DNA from: Aquitalea denitrificans
GTDB lineage: Bacteria; Pseudomonadota; Gammaproteobacteria; Burkholderiales; Chromobacteriaceae
DNA: 64,000 nt
Assembly: GCF_009856625.1 (NCBI RefSeq)
Contig: NZ_CP047241.1
Span: 2,356,001 to 2,420,000, forward strand
Reading direction: 5' to 3'
Both the position numbers and the translations under genes were made by a program. This document shows positions 1 to 10,300 of this stretch, piece after piece. Position 1 is the stretch's first letter. Each line of letters begins with the position of its first letter. The notes under the pieces are model-generated. The model was not told the DNA's origin, ran no database searches, and was given only the letters and a program-made list of their open reading frames with translations.

Positions 1-763
1 GATCATCCGCTTTGAGCAAGCGGCCTGTAGCGCCCTGTACCGACTTGCCATCCGCCGCCAACAGCAGCCGCTCCACCCGGGCGCGGCTGAGCAGGCTGGC
101 CTTGTGCTCCAGTGCGCCGGGAATGGTTGTTACCAGCATGGACTGCTTGGCATTGGTGGCACAGCCCATGCCGCAATAACCCAGATTCCAGCAGCCACGC
201 ACATTGCGCCGGATGCGGCCATGCTTCAGCCCCAGCGCCTGGCAGCCACGCTCCAGCACGCTGTTGTTGGGATTGGGATCTGCCAGCCAGTCGGCAATGC
301 CCAGTCTCTGTTCGGCCATGTCAAACCACGGTGCCATGGCCTGTGAGTTGAGGCCCTGCAAACCATAGCGCTCGCCCCACCAGGCCAAGGTATCTGGCGG
401 GGTGCGAAAAGCGCTGGTCCAGTTGACGGTGGTGCTGCCACCCACCGTGCGCCCCTGCAAAATAGTGATGGCCTTGTCTGCCGTCTTGCGGCTGGCCGCT
501 TCCTGATACAGCTCCGGATAGGCCTTGGCTTCCAGCAGGCGGAAGTCACGCGATGTCCGCAAGGCACCCTCTTCCACCATCATCACGTCCAGCCCGGCGC
601 TGGCCAGCACTTCCGCCGTCATACCACCACCGGCTCCGGTGCCGATGATCAGCACATCGCAAGTCAGTTGCAGGTCCTGTGTCTGCGCCGCACCATCCAG
701 CACGCGCCAGCCAGCGGCTACGCCTTGGGCAATCGGGTCCGGCAATGTCATGTTCTGGCTCAT
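1..763 (-). CDS. GMC-family FAD oxidoreductase (C-terminal part outside window)
   Basis: The frame is open from an ATG at 763 to the window edge, giving about 254 N-terminal residues. An FAD-binding Rossmann motif (IIGTGAGGG, about residues 39-47) and the GMC signature region (LQGRTVGGSTTVNW, about 100-115) place it in the glucose-methanol-choline oxidoreductase family, which oxidises alcohols to aldehydes or ketones. Its ATG overlaps the stop of the upstream Tat-signal gene (ATGA), so the two are translationally coupled. That gene in turn follows an aldehyde dehydrogenase, suggesting consecutive alcohol and aldehyde oxidation. The GMC protein has no signal peptide of its own; the small Tat protein may act as its exported partner (inference). 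The substrate cannot be read from the sequence. Confidence 0.9.
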   Translation of the reverse strand, partial: MSQNMTLPDPIAQGVAAGWRVLDGAAQTQDLQLTCDVLIIGTGAGGGMTAEVLASAGLDVMMVEEGALRTSRDFRLLEAKAYPELYQEAASRKTADKAITILQGRTVGGSTTVNWTSAFRTPPDTLAWWGERYGLQGLNSQAMAPWFDMAEQRLGIADWLADPNPNNSVLERGCQALGLKHGRIRRNVRGCWNLGYCGMGCATNAKQSMLVTTIPGALEHKASLLSRARVERLLLAADGKSVQGATGRLLKADD

Positions 764-1284
764 GGCAGCAAGCCCATGATTTGTGGTGGTTGCTGATAAC
801 CCAACGCACCCCAGCTGGCAGGGTTGCCAAACCAGGCCGCATTGATCAGCGCGCGCAGGGCCTGATACGCCGAGCGCAGCAACAGCAAGGAACTGTTCTG
901 CCAGCGCTGCAGAAACTGGCTGAGCTCCCCCGCTTGCGCCATGGCCCATGGGCTGCGCACGCCGGCCAGCCACCAGCGCGCCCAGCGGTTGGCCAGCAGG
1001 TCAAACAGTTGGCGCAGCTCTTGCTGCACCGCAGGCAGCAGCTTGGTGATGGCCCGGTCTACCCCCTGTACTACATCATCCAGTGGCAGCCCGGCGATAC
1101 CCAACATCACCGGTGCAAGGCTGCGAATGATCTGCCCATCAGCAGCTTGCAGGAAATCCAGCCGCATGGTGGACAGCGGCGCGGGATAATCATCTACGGG
1201 GGCCGCCAGCCAGGCTGCAGCCAGCAATACCACGCTGCCGGCCATGCCGGTCTTGATCAACTGCCGTCGCTTGATATTGATCAT
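760..1284 (-). CDS. Small Tat-signal protein, probable GMC oxidoreductase partner
   Basis: A 174-residue protein starts MINIKRRQLIKTG, a twin-arginine export signal followed by a hydrophobic stretch (VVLLAAAWLAAP). The rest has no catalytic motif I recognise; a tryptophan-rich segment (RWARWWLAG) lies in the middle. It is 1 base downstream of the aldehyde dehydrogenase and overlaps the GMC oxidoreductase by 4 bases, so the three form one transcript. Small Tat-dependent proteins beside GMC dehydrogenases are often accessory or small subunits, for instance in gluconate dehydrogenase-like enzymes. That role is inferred from position only. Confidence 0.75.
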   Translation of the reverse strand: MINIKRRQLIKTGMAGSVVLLAAAWLAAPVDDYPAPLSTMRLDFLQAADGQIIRSLAPVMLGIAGLPLDDVVQGVDRAITKLLPAVQQELRQLFDLLANRWARWWLAGVRSPWAMAQAGELSQFLQRWQNSSLLLLRSAYQALRALINAAWFGNPASWGALGYQQPPQIMGLLP

Positions 1285-1285
1285 C

Positions 1286-2716
1286 TCATCCCCTCAGCAT
1301 CAGTCGCAGCAGCCATTGCACCGCACGCCCATAGGGCGGACGGGTCAGCCAGGTGCCGGCCCAGCGGCTTTGCTCGAATACCGGCTTGAGCTTGGAGAAA
1401 GTGAGAAAGCCTTCGTAGCCATGGTAATGGCCCATACCCGAAGGCCCGACGCCGCCAAAGGGCATGGCATCCTGTACCACGTGCAATACGGTTTCGTTGA
1501 TACACACACCACCGGAGATGGTCTGCTGCAAAACCTTGTCGATGCGCACCGGGTCGCGATCAAACAGGTAGAGCGCCAGCGGCCGTGGCCTGGCATTGAC
1601 ATGGGCAATGGCATCGTCGAAACGGTCGTAGCTGAGCACCGGCAGGATGGGGCCGAATATTTCCTCCTGCATCAGTGCACAGTGCGGCGGGCAATCCAGC
1701 ACCAGCGTCAGCGGGATCTTGCGTACTGCCCGCAAGTCCTCCGCAGCCGGATTGACCTGGCAGATTCTGGCACCGGCAGCTTCGGCCTCGGCCAGCCATT
1801 GCTGCAGGCGCTGATAATGGCGCGGGTGGATGATGCTGCTGTAGTCAGTGTTATGCGCCAATGTGGGATAGGCCCGGGTGGCGGCGGCATCCAGCATGGC
1901 CAGCAGGCGATCGCGATCCTTGGCATTCACCAGCACATAATCCGGTGCCACACAGGTCTGGCCTGCATTGAACATCTTGCCGGCAATAATGGATTCTGCG
2001 GCGTGGGCAAAGTCGGCATCGCGTGCCACGATGGCCGGCGACTTGCCACCCAGCTCCAGTGTCACCGGCGTCAGATTGTCCGCCGCGGCCCGCATCACAT
2101 GCCGACCCACGGCGGTGGAGCCGGTAAACAACAGGTGGTCAAAAGGCAGGCGGGTAAACGCCTGTGACAACTCAGGGCCGCCATTGATCACACAGACCAG
2201 GCCCGGCTCGAAATAGCGGGCCACCAGCTCGGCCAGCAGTTGGCCGGTAACCGGGGTAAGCTCGGACATCTTGATCATCACCCGGTTGCCGGCAGCCAGC
2301 GCACCAACCAGCGGCCCCAGCGCCAGAAACAGCGGATAGTTCCACGGTACGACAATGCCCACAACGCCCAATGGTTGCGGTAACAGCCGGTTACGCGCCG
2401 GGCGGAACCAGATGGAAACCGGCCGCCGCTGCGGCTGCATCCAGCCGCCCAACTTGCGCCGTGCCCGACGCAACTCTTCCAGGCTGGGAAACAGCTCACC
2501 CAGTTGCGTTTCCACACTGCTGCGCTGACCGAAGTCGGCATTGACGGCGGCAATCAGTGCCGAGCGGTTGTGCTGGATCAGCTGTTCCAGTGCATCCAGC
2601 CAGCCACGGCGACGGGCCAGGCCGGGGAAGCGTTCGCTATCGGCGGCGGTACGTAACGCCGCATAGCCCTCCTGCAGATCTGCTTCAGTGTCAGGCATCA
2701 TCGGCATGACATTCAT
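1286..2716 (-). CDS. Coniferyl-aldehyde-type NAD(P) aldehyde dehydrogenase
   Basis: An aldehyde dehydrogenase of about 476 residues oxidises an aldehyde to the acid with NAD(P). The catalytic cysteine lies in FNAGQTCVAPDY (about residue 255) and the general-base glutamate in VTLELGGKSP (about 221). The catalytic domain is followed by the short C-terminal region typical of class 3/coniferyl aldehyde dehydrogenases (CalB type), including VCINETVLHV and MPFGGVGPSGMG. I chose the ATG at 2716 because GAGGATAGCACA gives a Shine-Dalgarno; an ATG at 2740 adds 8 residues but lacks one. It is the first gene of a three-gene operon with the Tat protein and GMC oxidoreductase. The natural substrate is uncertain; long-chain or aromatic aldehydes both fit. 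Confidence 0.88.
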   Translation of the reverse strand: MNVMPMMPDTEADLQEGYAALRTAADSERFPGLARRRGWLDALEQLIQHNRSALIAAVNADFGQRSSVETQLGELFPSLEELRRARRKLGGWMQPQRRPVSIWFRPARNRLLPQPLGVVGIVVPWNYPLFLALGPLVGALAAGNRVMIKMSELTPVTGQLLAELVARYFEPGLVCVINGGPELSQAFTRLPFDHLLFTGSTAVGRHVMRAAADNLTPVTLELGGKSPAIVARDADFAHAAESIIAGKMFNAGQTCVAPDYVLVNAKDRDRLLAMLDAAATRAYPTLAHNTDYSSIIHPRHYQRLQQWLAEAEAAGARICQVNPAAEDLRAVRKIPLTLVLDCPPHCALMQEEIFGPILPVLSYDRFDDAIAHVNARPRPLALYLFDRDPVRIDKVLQQTISGGVCINETVLHVVQDAMPFGGVGPSGMGHYHGYEGFLTFSKLKPVFEQSRWAGTWLTRPPYGRAVQWLLRLMLRG

Positions 2717-2822
2717 TGTGCTATCCTCGTGTTGTTCCATCCGGCAAACGGTCGTTTAGAGCCACGACTCTAAAGCCAGAATAGCATCTGGATTTTTCCC
2801 TGTCACGCTGCACGAAGCCACC

Positions 2823-4028
2823 ATGCTGATCAATTTCTTTTATACATTGCGCGACGCCGGCCTGCCGGTATCGCTCAAGGAATTCCTCACCCTGCTCGAA
2901 GCGCTGAAGCAGCATGTTGCTTTTGGCAGCCTGGACGCCTTTTACTTCCTGGCACGCACCACGCTGATCAAGGATGAAAAGCATTACGACCGTTTCGATC
3001 AAGCATTCAGCCACTACTTCCATGGCAAAACCTTGCAACTGGACGATTTACAAACGCAGATTCCGGAAGAGTGGCTGCGCAAACAGGTGGAGAAATTCCT
3101 CAGCGAAGAAGAAAAGCAGCAGTTGCAGGCCATGGGCTGGGACAAGCTGATGGACACCCTGCGCCAGCGGCTGGAAGAACAAAATGAGCGGCATCAGGGC
3201 GGCAACAAATGGATAGGCACTGGCGGCACCAGCCCGTTTGGTGCCTACGGTTACAATCCGGAAGGCATACGCATCGGCCAGGATGGCTCGCGCCACCGCC
3301 GCGCGGTAAAGGTGTGGGACAAACGGGAATTCCGCAATTTCGACAATGCAGCAGAGCTGGGCAGCCGCAACATCAAGCTGGCCTTGCGCCGGCTGCGCGA
3401 ATTTGCCCGCGATGGCGCCGAGGAAGTACTGGACCTGGATGCCACCATTGCCGCCACCGCCCGCAATGCAGGCTTGCTACAGCTACAGATGGTGCGGGAG
3501 CTGCGCAATACCGTGAAGGTGCTGGTGCTGTTTGACGTCGGCGGTTCGATGGACGACCACATCAAGGCAGTAGAAGAGCTGTTCTCCGCCGTCAAAAGCG
3601 AGTTCAAGCATCTGGAGTACTACTACTTCCACAACTGCGTCTACGAAACCGTGTGGAAGGACAACCAGCGCCGCCAGAGCAGCAGCCTGTCCACCTGGGA
3701 CTTGATCCACACCTTCGGCAAGGACTACAAGCTGATTCTGGTGGGTGACGCCACCATGAGCCCGTATGAAATCAGCTATCCGGGCGGCAGCGTGGAACAC
3801 ATGAATCCGGAATCCGGTGAAGCATGGATGCAGCGCCTGCTGGCGCAGTTCCGTCATGCCGCATGGCTCAATCCGGTGGCCGAGCAATACTGGGACTACA
3901 CCCCATCCCTGCAGATGATGCGTACCCTGCTGCAGCAACGCATGTTTCCGCTAACGCTGGATGGCGTGGACCGCGCCATGCGCAGCCTGAAACAGACTGC
4001 ACCTGCATCCCCCCTCCCCGCCGCCTAG
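2823..4028 (+). CDS. VWA-domain protein, CoxE/YehP-like
   Basis: A 401-residue cytoplasmic protein. The N-terminal part (MLINFFYTLRDAGLPVS) matches the conserved opening of VWA proteins that usually sit beside a MoxR-type AAA+ ATPase. A charged helical segment (about 80-130) follows, then a C-terminal von Willebrand A domain with a MIDAS-like motif DVGGSM near residue 237, where the second residue is V-G-G rather than the canonical DxSxS. Its usual MoxR partner is not adjacent; the upstream neighbour is a divergent dehydrogenase operon 106 bases away. The stop codon overlaps that of the convergent diguanylate cyclase (CTAG). A metal-dependent chaperone-like role is inferred from the family. 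Confidence 0.8.
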   Translation: MLINFFYTLRDAGLPVSLKEFLTLLEALKQHVAFGSLDAFYFLARTTLIKDEKHYDRFDQAFSHYFHGKTLQLDDLQTQIPEEWLRKQVEKFLSEEEKQQLQAMGWDKLMDTLRQRLEEQNERHQGGNKWIGTGGTSPFGAYGYNPEGIRIGQDGSRHRRAVKVWDKREFRNFDNAAELGSRNIKLALRRLREFARDGAEEVLDLDATIAATARNAGLLQLQMVRELRNTVKVLVLFDVGGSMDDHIKAVEELFSAVKSEFKHLEYYYFHNCVYETVWKDNQRRQSSSLSTWDLIHTFGKDYKLILVGDATMSPYEISYPGGSVEHMNPESGEAWMQRLLAQFRHAAWLNPVAEQYWDYTPSLQMMRTLLQQRMFPLTLDGVDRAMRSLKQTAPASPLPAA

Positions 4029-6991
4029 CTCCCTGCCGGCGCAATGGGTGGAAAATGCTGACCATTGCCATCAAAAGCCTTCACCTGATCGCGCCCGGCC
4101 AGCTTGGCCTCATACAGAGCCTGGTCGGCCAGCGCCAGCGCCACGGCGGCATCCTGCTGCTGGCGTGAAAAGCAACTCACGCCGATGCTGGTGCGGATTT
4201 GCAACGATGCCTCTCCCGCCTTGATCTCACGGGCGCACACCGCTTCGCGCAGCCTTTCCGCCAGCGCCAGCGCCCCCGCCATGCCACTACCAGGCAGGAT
4301 GACGGCAAATTCTTCCCCGCCCAGCCGGCCCAGCACATCCACCTTGCGCACTTCCTGCTGGCAGATGGCAGCAAATTCGTGCAGCACCTTGTCACCTACT
4401 GCATGCCCCCAGGTATCGTTGACCTGCTTGAAGTGATCGATATCCAGCATCAGCACCGCCACCGGATTGCTAAAGCGCATGAAGCGGGCAAATTCGTCGC
4501 CCAGCTTTTCCATGAAACTGCGCCGGTTGGCAATGCCGGTCAGCGCATCCGTGGTAGCCAGCAGGCGCAGGGCCTCCTCCTGTTTCTTACGGCTGCTGAT
4601 GTCGCGGTAGACCCACAGTACGCTGCGCAGCCGGCCTTCGATGAAGATGGGCACATGATCGCGCTCCAGCATACGGCCATCGACCAGCTCCCATTCCTCT
4701 CCCAGCACCATCTGGCGCGAGTGCTGCAATTCTTCCAGCCGCTGCATCAGCCGTTCCGGCTCGGCAAAACAGCAGGCCGCTTCGGCAGCCACATGCAAAC
4801 GGCTGTCATTCTTGATCTGCTCCGGACTGCGCTCCGGCATGAACATTTCACAATACTGGTGGTTGACCAGCACCACGGCACCATTCTGGTCTTCCAGCAG
4901 CATGGCACCATGGAAATTCTCGATAATGGCCAGCAACTGGCGCTGCAGGGTGGAGAGCGCATCCTCGGCCTGCCGGCGTGCGGTAATGTCGTGGATGATG
5001 GAAAACAGCAGGGTGCGGCCACCGGAATCCACTGGCGAGGAATGCACGTCCACGGTGCGCAACTCGCCGCTGGCCAGCCGGTGAGTAAAGGTGAAATGGT
5101 TATGCGCCTGCAACAAGGCCACCCCCATGGTGCCACGTACCCGTTCGTCCTCCATCTGGTTGATCTGGCTCATCGGCATGCCCACCAGCTCGGCACGGCT
5201 ATAGCCATAAAAGCGCTCGGCGGATGAATTGGCATCCACGATCTGGCCGCTGGCAGGATCGATCAGAATCATCACTGCACCATGATTCTGGAACAGCATG
5301 CGAAAGTGCGCCTCGCTGTTTTCCAGCAGCTTCTGCGCCTGCTTGTGGGTGGTGATGTCCTGCACGGTGCCAACAATGCGGCAGACATTGCCGTTGCTAT
5401 CCAGCTCGGTAGCCTGGCCCTTGTCCAGAATCCACATGATTTCGCCATTGCGTTTGATCAGCCGGTACTCAATGCGGTACTGCTGTGCCTCGCGCTTGAG
5501 CAACACACGAATATTGTGCCGCACGGTGGACAGATCATCCGGATGCACCAGCGCCTGCCACTGCGCCGGATTATTGTGCAGGGTGTGATAGTCGTAACCC
5601 AGCATGTTCACCAGCTGCTGGTTGAAATCCAGACGCCCCAGTGCCACATGCCAGTCCCACAGGCCGATATTGGCACCACGCATGGCCATGTCCAGCCTTT
5701 CCTGGCTTTCGCGCAGCGCCTCTTCGGTACGCTTGCGCTGGGTGATTTCCGAGATCAGGCCATGCCAGCTCACCGACTGGTCGTCCTGCAACTCCGGCGT
5801 CGCCCGTCCTTCCACCCAGATCAGCCGCCCATTCGGCAGCAGGATGCGAAACTCGCATATCCATGGCAGGTGATAGCGCAGCGCAGATTCGCCCTCTTCG
5901 CGCACCCGTTGCAGATCATCCGGAAAAACCCGCTGCGCCACCAGTTCTGCGTTTTCCCGCGCCTGCTGGGGCGAGATGCCGAAGATATTGCGCACCCCTT
6001 CGCTCACATAGACAAAATGACCTTTGCCATACGCATCGATGGTGTACTTGAACAGCATGCCGGGAATGTTGCTGGCAATCTTTGCCAGCCGGTCCTCACC
6101 CTCCACCTGTTTGCTGACATCAATCCAGTAGCCCTGCACCACGTCGCCAGGCAGTAGCTGCACATGCTCTTCCAGCCAGCACCAGCGCCCGCTGCCATGC
6201 AAAAAGCGATAACGCCGTGTAACAAAGCCTTCCCCCTGCAACAGCCGCCAACGGCCATCGGCCAGGGCTGACCTGTCGTCCGGATGCAGCCGCTGCAACC
6301 ACCACGCAGGCTCCAGCAGGATATCCTCGGGAAAACAACCCAGAATATCCGCCACGTTAGGGCTGACTTCAACCACGACATCAGGACGTTCCGGGCTACA
6401 GGAAAATGCCACCATGGGCCCGGTGGCAAACAATGCATGCTGGCGGCTCATCAACTGCTGCATGCGTTTGAGTTCGGTAATATCCTGCAACACCAGCATG
6501 AAGCCGCTGTCCGCACCTGGGGTGGCAATGGCGGTTACCGACAGACGTACCGTATGCTCGCGCCCCTGCTTGTCCAGCAATGGCCACTCGCGTTGCAGGC
6601 TGCGGCCAGCTTGTGCCTCTGCCGTGAATACCTCCGCGCTTGCGATACTGCGCCCCAGCCGCAGCGTCAGCTGACGGCATTCCTGTTCCAGCCTATCCGG
6701 TGTCAGCAGGCAGCTTGGGCTTTGGCCACGCAATTCGTCTGCCTTGTAGCCCAGCAGCTTTTCTGCCGCTGGATTGAACAAGGTGATGGTGCCTGCAGCA
6801 TCCAGTGCCAGCAACGCCGAATCTGCCGCGTTGAACATGGCTTGCAGCACCGCTGCCGACGCCAGTGCCGCCGGGGTGGAATCAGCATGGAATGGCGCAG
6901 TCAAAACCTTCTCCAGCTCATTACGTATTGGTTCATGCCTTACTTTATAGATGATGTTTGGATTGCTACCTGCATCACTATGAAATAGCAC
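4025..6991 (-). CDS. Multi-PAS diguanylate cyclase
   Basis: A protein of up to 988 residues with about six tandem PAS/PAC sensor modules (separated by recurring DIT/DIS junctions) and a C-terminal GGDEF domain carrying an intact GGEEF active site near residue 890. It is predicted to make cyclic-di-GMP. There is no EAL domain, so it is synthetic only. No transmembrane segment is evident, so it is probably a soluble sensor whose PAS modules may bind small ligands or cofactors. The start is uncertain: the longest frame begins with a GTG at 6991 without a clear ribosome site, and a TTG at 6904 is preceded by GGAGAAGG. It is single-gene and convergent with the VWA gene. Confidence 0.88.
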   Translation of the reverse strand: MLFHSDAGSNPNIIYKVRHEPIRNELEKVLTAPFHADSTPAALASAAVLQAMFNAADSALLALDAAGTITLFNPAAEKLLGYKADELRGQSPSCLLTPDRLEQECRQLTLRLGRSIASAEVFTAEAQAGRSLQREWPLLDKQGREHTVRLSVTAIATPGADSGFMLVLQDITELKRMQQLMSRQHALFATGPMVAFSCSPERPDVVVEVSPNVADILGCFPEDILLEPAWWLQRLHPDDRSALADGRWRLLQGEGFVTRRYRFLHGSGRWCWLEEHVQLLPGDVVQGYWIDVSKQVEGEDRLAKIASNIPGMLFKYTIDAYGKGHFVYVSEGVRNIFGISPQQARENAELVAQRVFPDDLQRVREEGESALRYHLPWICEFRILLPNGRLIWVEGRATPELQDDQSVSWHGLISEITQRKRTEEALRESQERLDMAMRGANIGLWDWHVALGRLDFNQQLVNMLGYDYHTLHNNPAQWQALVHPDDLSTVRHNIRVLLKREAQQYRIEYRLIKRNGEIMWILDKGQATELDSNGNVCRIVGTVQDITTHKQAQKLLENSEAHFRMLFQNHGAVMILIDPASGQIVDANSSAERFYGYSRAELVGMPMSQINQMEDERVRGTMGVALLQAHNHFTFTHRLASGELRTVDVHSSPVDSGGRTLLFSIIHDITARRQAEDALSTLQRQLLAIIENFHGAMLLEDQNGAVVLVNHQYCEMFMPERSPEQIKNDSRLHVAAEAACCFAEPERLMQRLEELQHSRQMVLGEEWELVDGRMLERDHVPIFIEGRLRSVLWVYRDISSRKKQEEALRLLATTDALTGIANRRSFMEKLGDEFARFMRFSNPVAVLMLDIDHFKQVNDTWGHAVGDKVLHEFAAICQQEVRKVDVLGRLGGEEFAVILPGSGMAGALALAERLREAVCAREIKAGEASLQIRTSIGVSCFSRQQQDAAVALALADQALYEAKLAGRDQVKAFDGNGQHFPPIAPAGS

Positions 6992-6999
6992 AGGTTTGC

Positions 7000-7029
7000 T
7001 TGAAAAAAACTACAATTGCCGCATATTTA
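7000..7029 (+). promoter_or_regulatory. Candidate sigma70 promoter for the 48-residue gene
   Basis: TTGAAA at 7000-7005 and TATTTA at 7024-7029 are separated by 18 bases, in an AT-rich stretch between the divergent diguanylate cyclase and the small gene at 7112. Recognised by eye only. Confidence 0.35.
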
Positions 7030-7111
7030 ACTTGAGCAATCAGCCAGTTGTGCCGACAATGAATTCAGGGTTCAACCAGATAGAACCATACTTAGCCAAG
7101 GGAGATCAGCC

Positions 7112-7258
7112 ATGGAAACCGTATTGATGATCGCACTGATCGCCGCCTTTGCCGTTGTGCTGGGCATGATGCTTGCCCCGCTGGAGAAAAAGCGCGAGCT
7201 GATCCCCATCCGCATCCGTAACGACGAACAGCCTCCGCGTCGCCAGCGTCGCTACTGA
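7112..7258 (+). CDS. 48-residue single-span membrane peptide
   Basis: The ATG at 7112 follows a good ribosome site (GGAGATCAGCC) and encodes 48 residues: a hydrophobic span (VLMIALIAAFAVVLGMML, about 4-21) then a highly basic tail ending RRQRRY. The gene is closely followed by a strong terminator, and a plausible promoter precedes it, so it is a complete small transcription unit. The arrangement of one membrane helix with an arginine-rich cytoplasmic or periplasmic tail is that of a small membrane regulator, but I recognise no family and give no function. Confidence 0.6.
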   Translation: METVLMIALIAAFAVVLGMMLAPLEKKRELIPIRIRNDEQPPRRQRRY

Positions 7259-7274
7259 GATTGTTCATCACAGG

Positions 7275-7302
7275 AAAAGGCAGCCAAGGCTGCCTTTTTT
7301 GT
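7275..7302. terminator. Rho-independent terminator, bidirectional
   Basis: AAAGGCAGCC (7276-7285) pairs with GGCTGCCTTT (7288-7297) around an AA loop, followed by a T run on the plus strand and preceded by an A run that serves the minus strand. It lies between the 48-residue gene and the convergent FtsK gene. Confidence 0.85.
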
Positions 7303-7342
7303 TTTCCTCTGCCCTGCGTGGCACACATCAGGCCTACATCGA

Positions 7343-10300
7343 TCAAAACTCCCGCTGCGGCACCAGCACGGTGCGGTTGCCATTGCTTTCCATGGCACTG
7401 ACAATGCCGGCGGCTTCCATCTGCTCGATCAGCCGCGCCGCACGGTTATAGCCTATGCGCAGATGGCGCTGCACCGCAGAAATCGACGGTTTGCGCGTTT
7501 TCAGCACAATCTCCACCGCCTCATCGTATAGAGGATCGCTCTCGGTAGCCGCCTGAGTCTTGGCGGTGGCTGCGGCCGACTCCTCATCCGCCTCGCTCTC
7601 GCCGGTGAGCAGGCCTTCCACATAATCCGGCTCACCCCATTGCTTGAGAAAATCCACCACCGCGTGTACTTCGTCATCGGTGACAAAAGCACCGTGCACC
7701 CGTTGCGGATAACCGCTGCCCGGCGGCAGGAACAGCATATCACCCTGGCCGAGCAGGCTTTCCGCACCCATTTGATCCAGAATGGTGCGGCTGTCGATCT
7801 TGCTGGATACCTGGAAGGCAATCCGCGTAGGGATATTGGCCTTGATCAGACCGGTAATCACATCCACCGACGGCCGCTGGGTAGCCAGAATCAGATGGAT
7901 ACCGGCTGCACGTGCCTTCTGGGCCAGACGGGCAATCAGTTCTTCAATCTTCTTGCCGGCCACCATCATCAGGTCAGCAAATTCATCCACCACCACCACG
8001 ATGAAGGGCAGATTATTCAGCGGCTCCGGTGTTTCAGGTGTCAGGCTGAAGGGGTTGGTCAGCCGGCGGCCAGCCACCTCGGCTTCGCGCACCTTGTCGT
8101 TGTAGCCTGCCAGATTGCGCACGCCCAGCGCACTCATCAGCCGGTAGCGCCGCTCCATTTCACCCACACACCAGTTAAGCGCATTGGCCGCCAGTTTCAT
8201 GTCGGTCACCACCGGGGCCAACAAGTGCGGAATATCGTTGTATACCGACAGTTCCAGCATCTTGGGGTCGATCATGATGAAACGCACTTCGTCCGGTGTG
8301 GCCTTGTACAGCATGGACAAAATCATGGCATTGACGCCCACCGACTTGCCCGAACCGGTAGTGCCCGCCACCAGCAGGTGCGGGGCCTTGGCCAGGTCGA
8401 TGGCCACCGGCTGGCCAGTAATGTCCTTGCCCAGCGCCATGGTCAGGCGCGAGGCCGGCTGCTGGAACACCTCAGCGGAGAAGATTTCTGACAGCCTTAT
8501 CATCTGGCGCTTGGCATTGGGCAGCTCCAGCCCCATGCAGGTTTTGCCCGGTATGGTTTCCACCACACGGATTGACGCCAGCCCCAGCGCCCGTGACAGG
8601 TCTTTCATCAGGTTAACCACCTGATTGCCACGCACGCCAACGGCAGGCTCTACCTCATAACGGGTGATCACCGGCCCGGCATAGGCATCCACCACACTCA
8701 CCTTGACCTTGAATTCGGCCAGTTTTTCCTCAATCAGAATGCCGCGCTCCAGCAATTCATCTTCAGACACCACGGCAGTGGCTTCTTCTGCCGGGCGCAG
8801 CAAATCCAGTCCTGGCAGGCAGTCTTCGCCGTAGATCACCGGCAGGCTGGAGCGATGCACTGCGGCCGGGGCAGGCAAGCTCCACGGCTGGGCAGCATCT
8901 GGCGTAGTACCCGGCGGCACGGCGCTCGCAGGGGCATACCCGGCGGGGTCTGTAGCCTCCGTCCCCATCAGAGCAGATTGCACGACGGATGCATCAGGGG
9001 ATGCTGTATCTGCCAGGGCGGTAGCTGTTTCCACAGGGTCGGCAGCCAGGCTGACTGAGGGCTGAGCATCGTCCAGCAAATGCCAAACCAGTGGGCTATC
9101 GCTTGCAGCTGCTGCTTCGGCCTGCGGCAGCCGTTCTACAATCGTCGACCAGCGCAATGCATCCTGCTCCTGCCCGGCCCGGGCAACTGGCGCAACAGGC
9201 TGCGGCACCTGCTGGCGTTGCTCAGGCCAGCGCCAGGGCTGACGCTCCTCAACGCTTGGTGTAAAGCTGTTTTCATCATCAGGAAGCGCTGCTACTGACA
9301 ACGACTGCGTGCTGGCGGCAACAACAGCAGGTGCTGCCATCGGTTCTGCAAGCACATTCAGGGGCGCATCTTGCCGTGGTGGCTGGCCGGCATCAATTGC
9401 AGGCGGCTCAGCGACAACAGTTTCAGTTGCAACAGGCTCTGCATCTTCATGGACTGTATGCACCAATTGGGCAAGGGATGGTTCGGCAGCAGCAGCTTGT
9501 TCAGCCGCTTCCGGCACCATGCTGTCTGTGGCAAGGACTGGCGGCAACGTATCTGCCGGTGGTATTGCCTCAAGTACGCTGCCAACCATAGTCGTGACCC
9601 GCGCAGCCGCTGCGGGCAGACCAGCGGCCGGAGCATCCGGGATATCGGCAAGCGACAGCCCTGCTGGCAGCGCTGCCGAAGGCTGGGCTGTCTTGCTTGC
9701 AGCTGCCTTGCCCTCCGGCGGGCGGATCCAACCTTCGTAAGCCTTGCTGCGGGGTTGCTGTTCGTGGCGGACAATGGCGGGCTCTTCCGGTGCCTGCTCG
9801 CGACGCGGCACCGACGGTGTCGGCATGATCTTGAGGGGTGCCGAACGCACCGGCTGCAGAACCACGGCAGGCTTTTCGACCAGCACTTCGCCGCTACGGC
9901 GCTTGCTGTGCAAAGCATTGACCTGAGCGCGCACTTCGTGCGGATCAATCAACGGCAGGGATTTCTGTTCTGGCTGAGCTGCCAGCGGTTGGCGCTGCGC
10001 CTGACGGCGGCGTGCACCGTGGTGCATATTGTTTTGCAATTCGTCCAGCCCGATGACCGGTAGATTGCCGGTAACCGGTGCCGCTGCCGGTTTGGGCTGG
10101 GGCTTGCTCTTGCGGTAACTGCGCGCCAGCTCCACATGCGGCAGATCTGCCGGCGGTGCAGTACGAACGGTGGTTTGGCGCTTGGCAGTCACTACTTCTG
10201 CTGCTGCCGCTACAGCAGGTCCTGCCCTATCGGCATGAGATGGTGCTGCCACGGGCTGACGGAATTCGGTGCTTGCCGATCCGGATACGACTGGCAGCTG

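Noticed and set aside
8700..10300. Repetitive-looking Ala/Pro/Gln segments as a possible tandem repeat
   Set aside because: They are the low-complexity linker of FtsK with no exact repeat unit.
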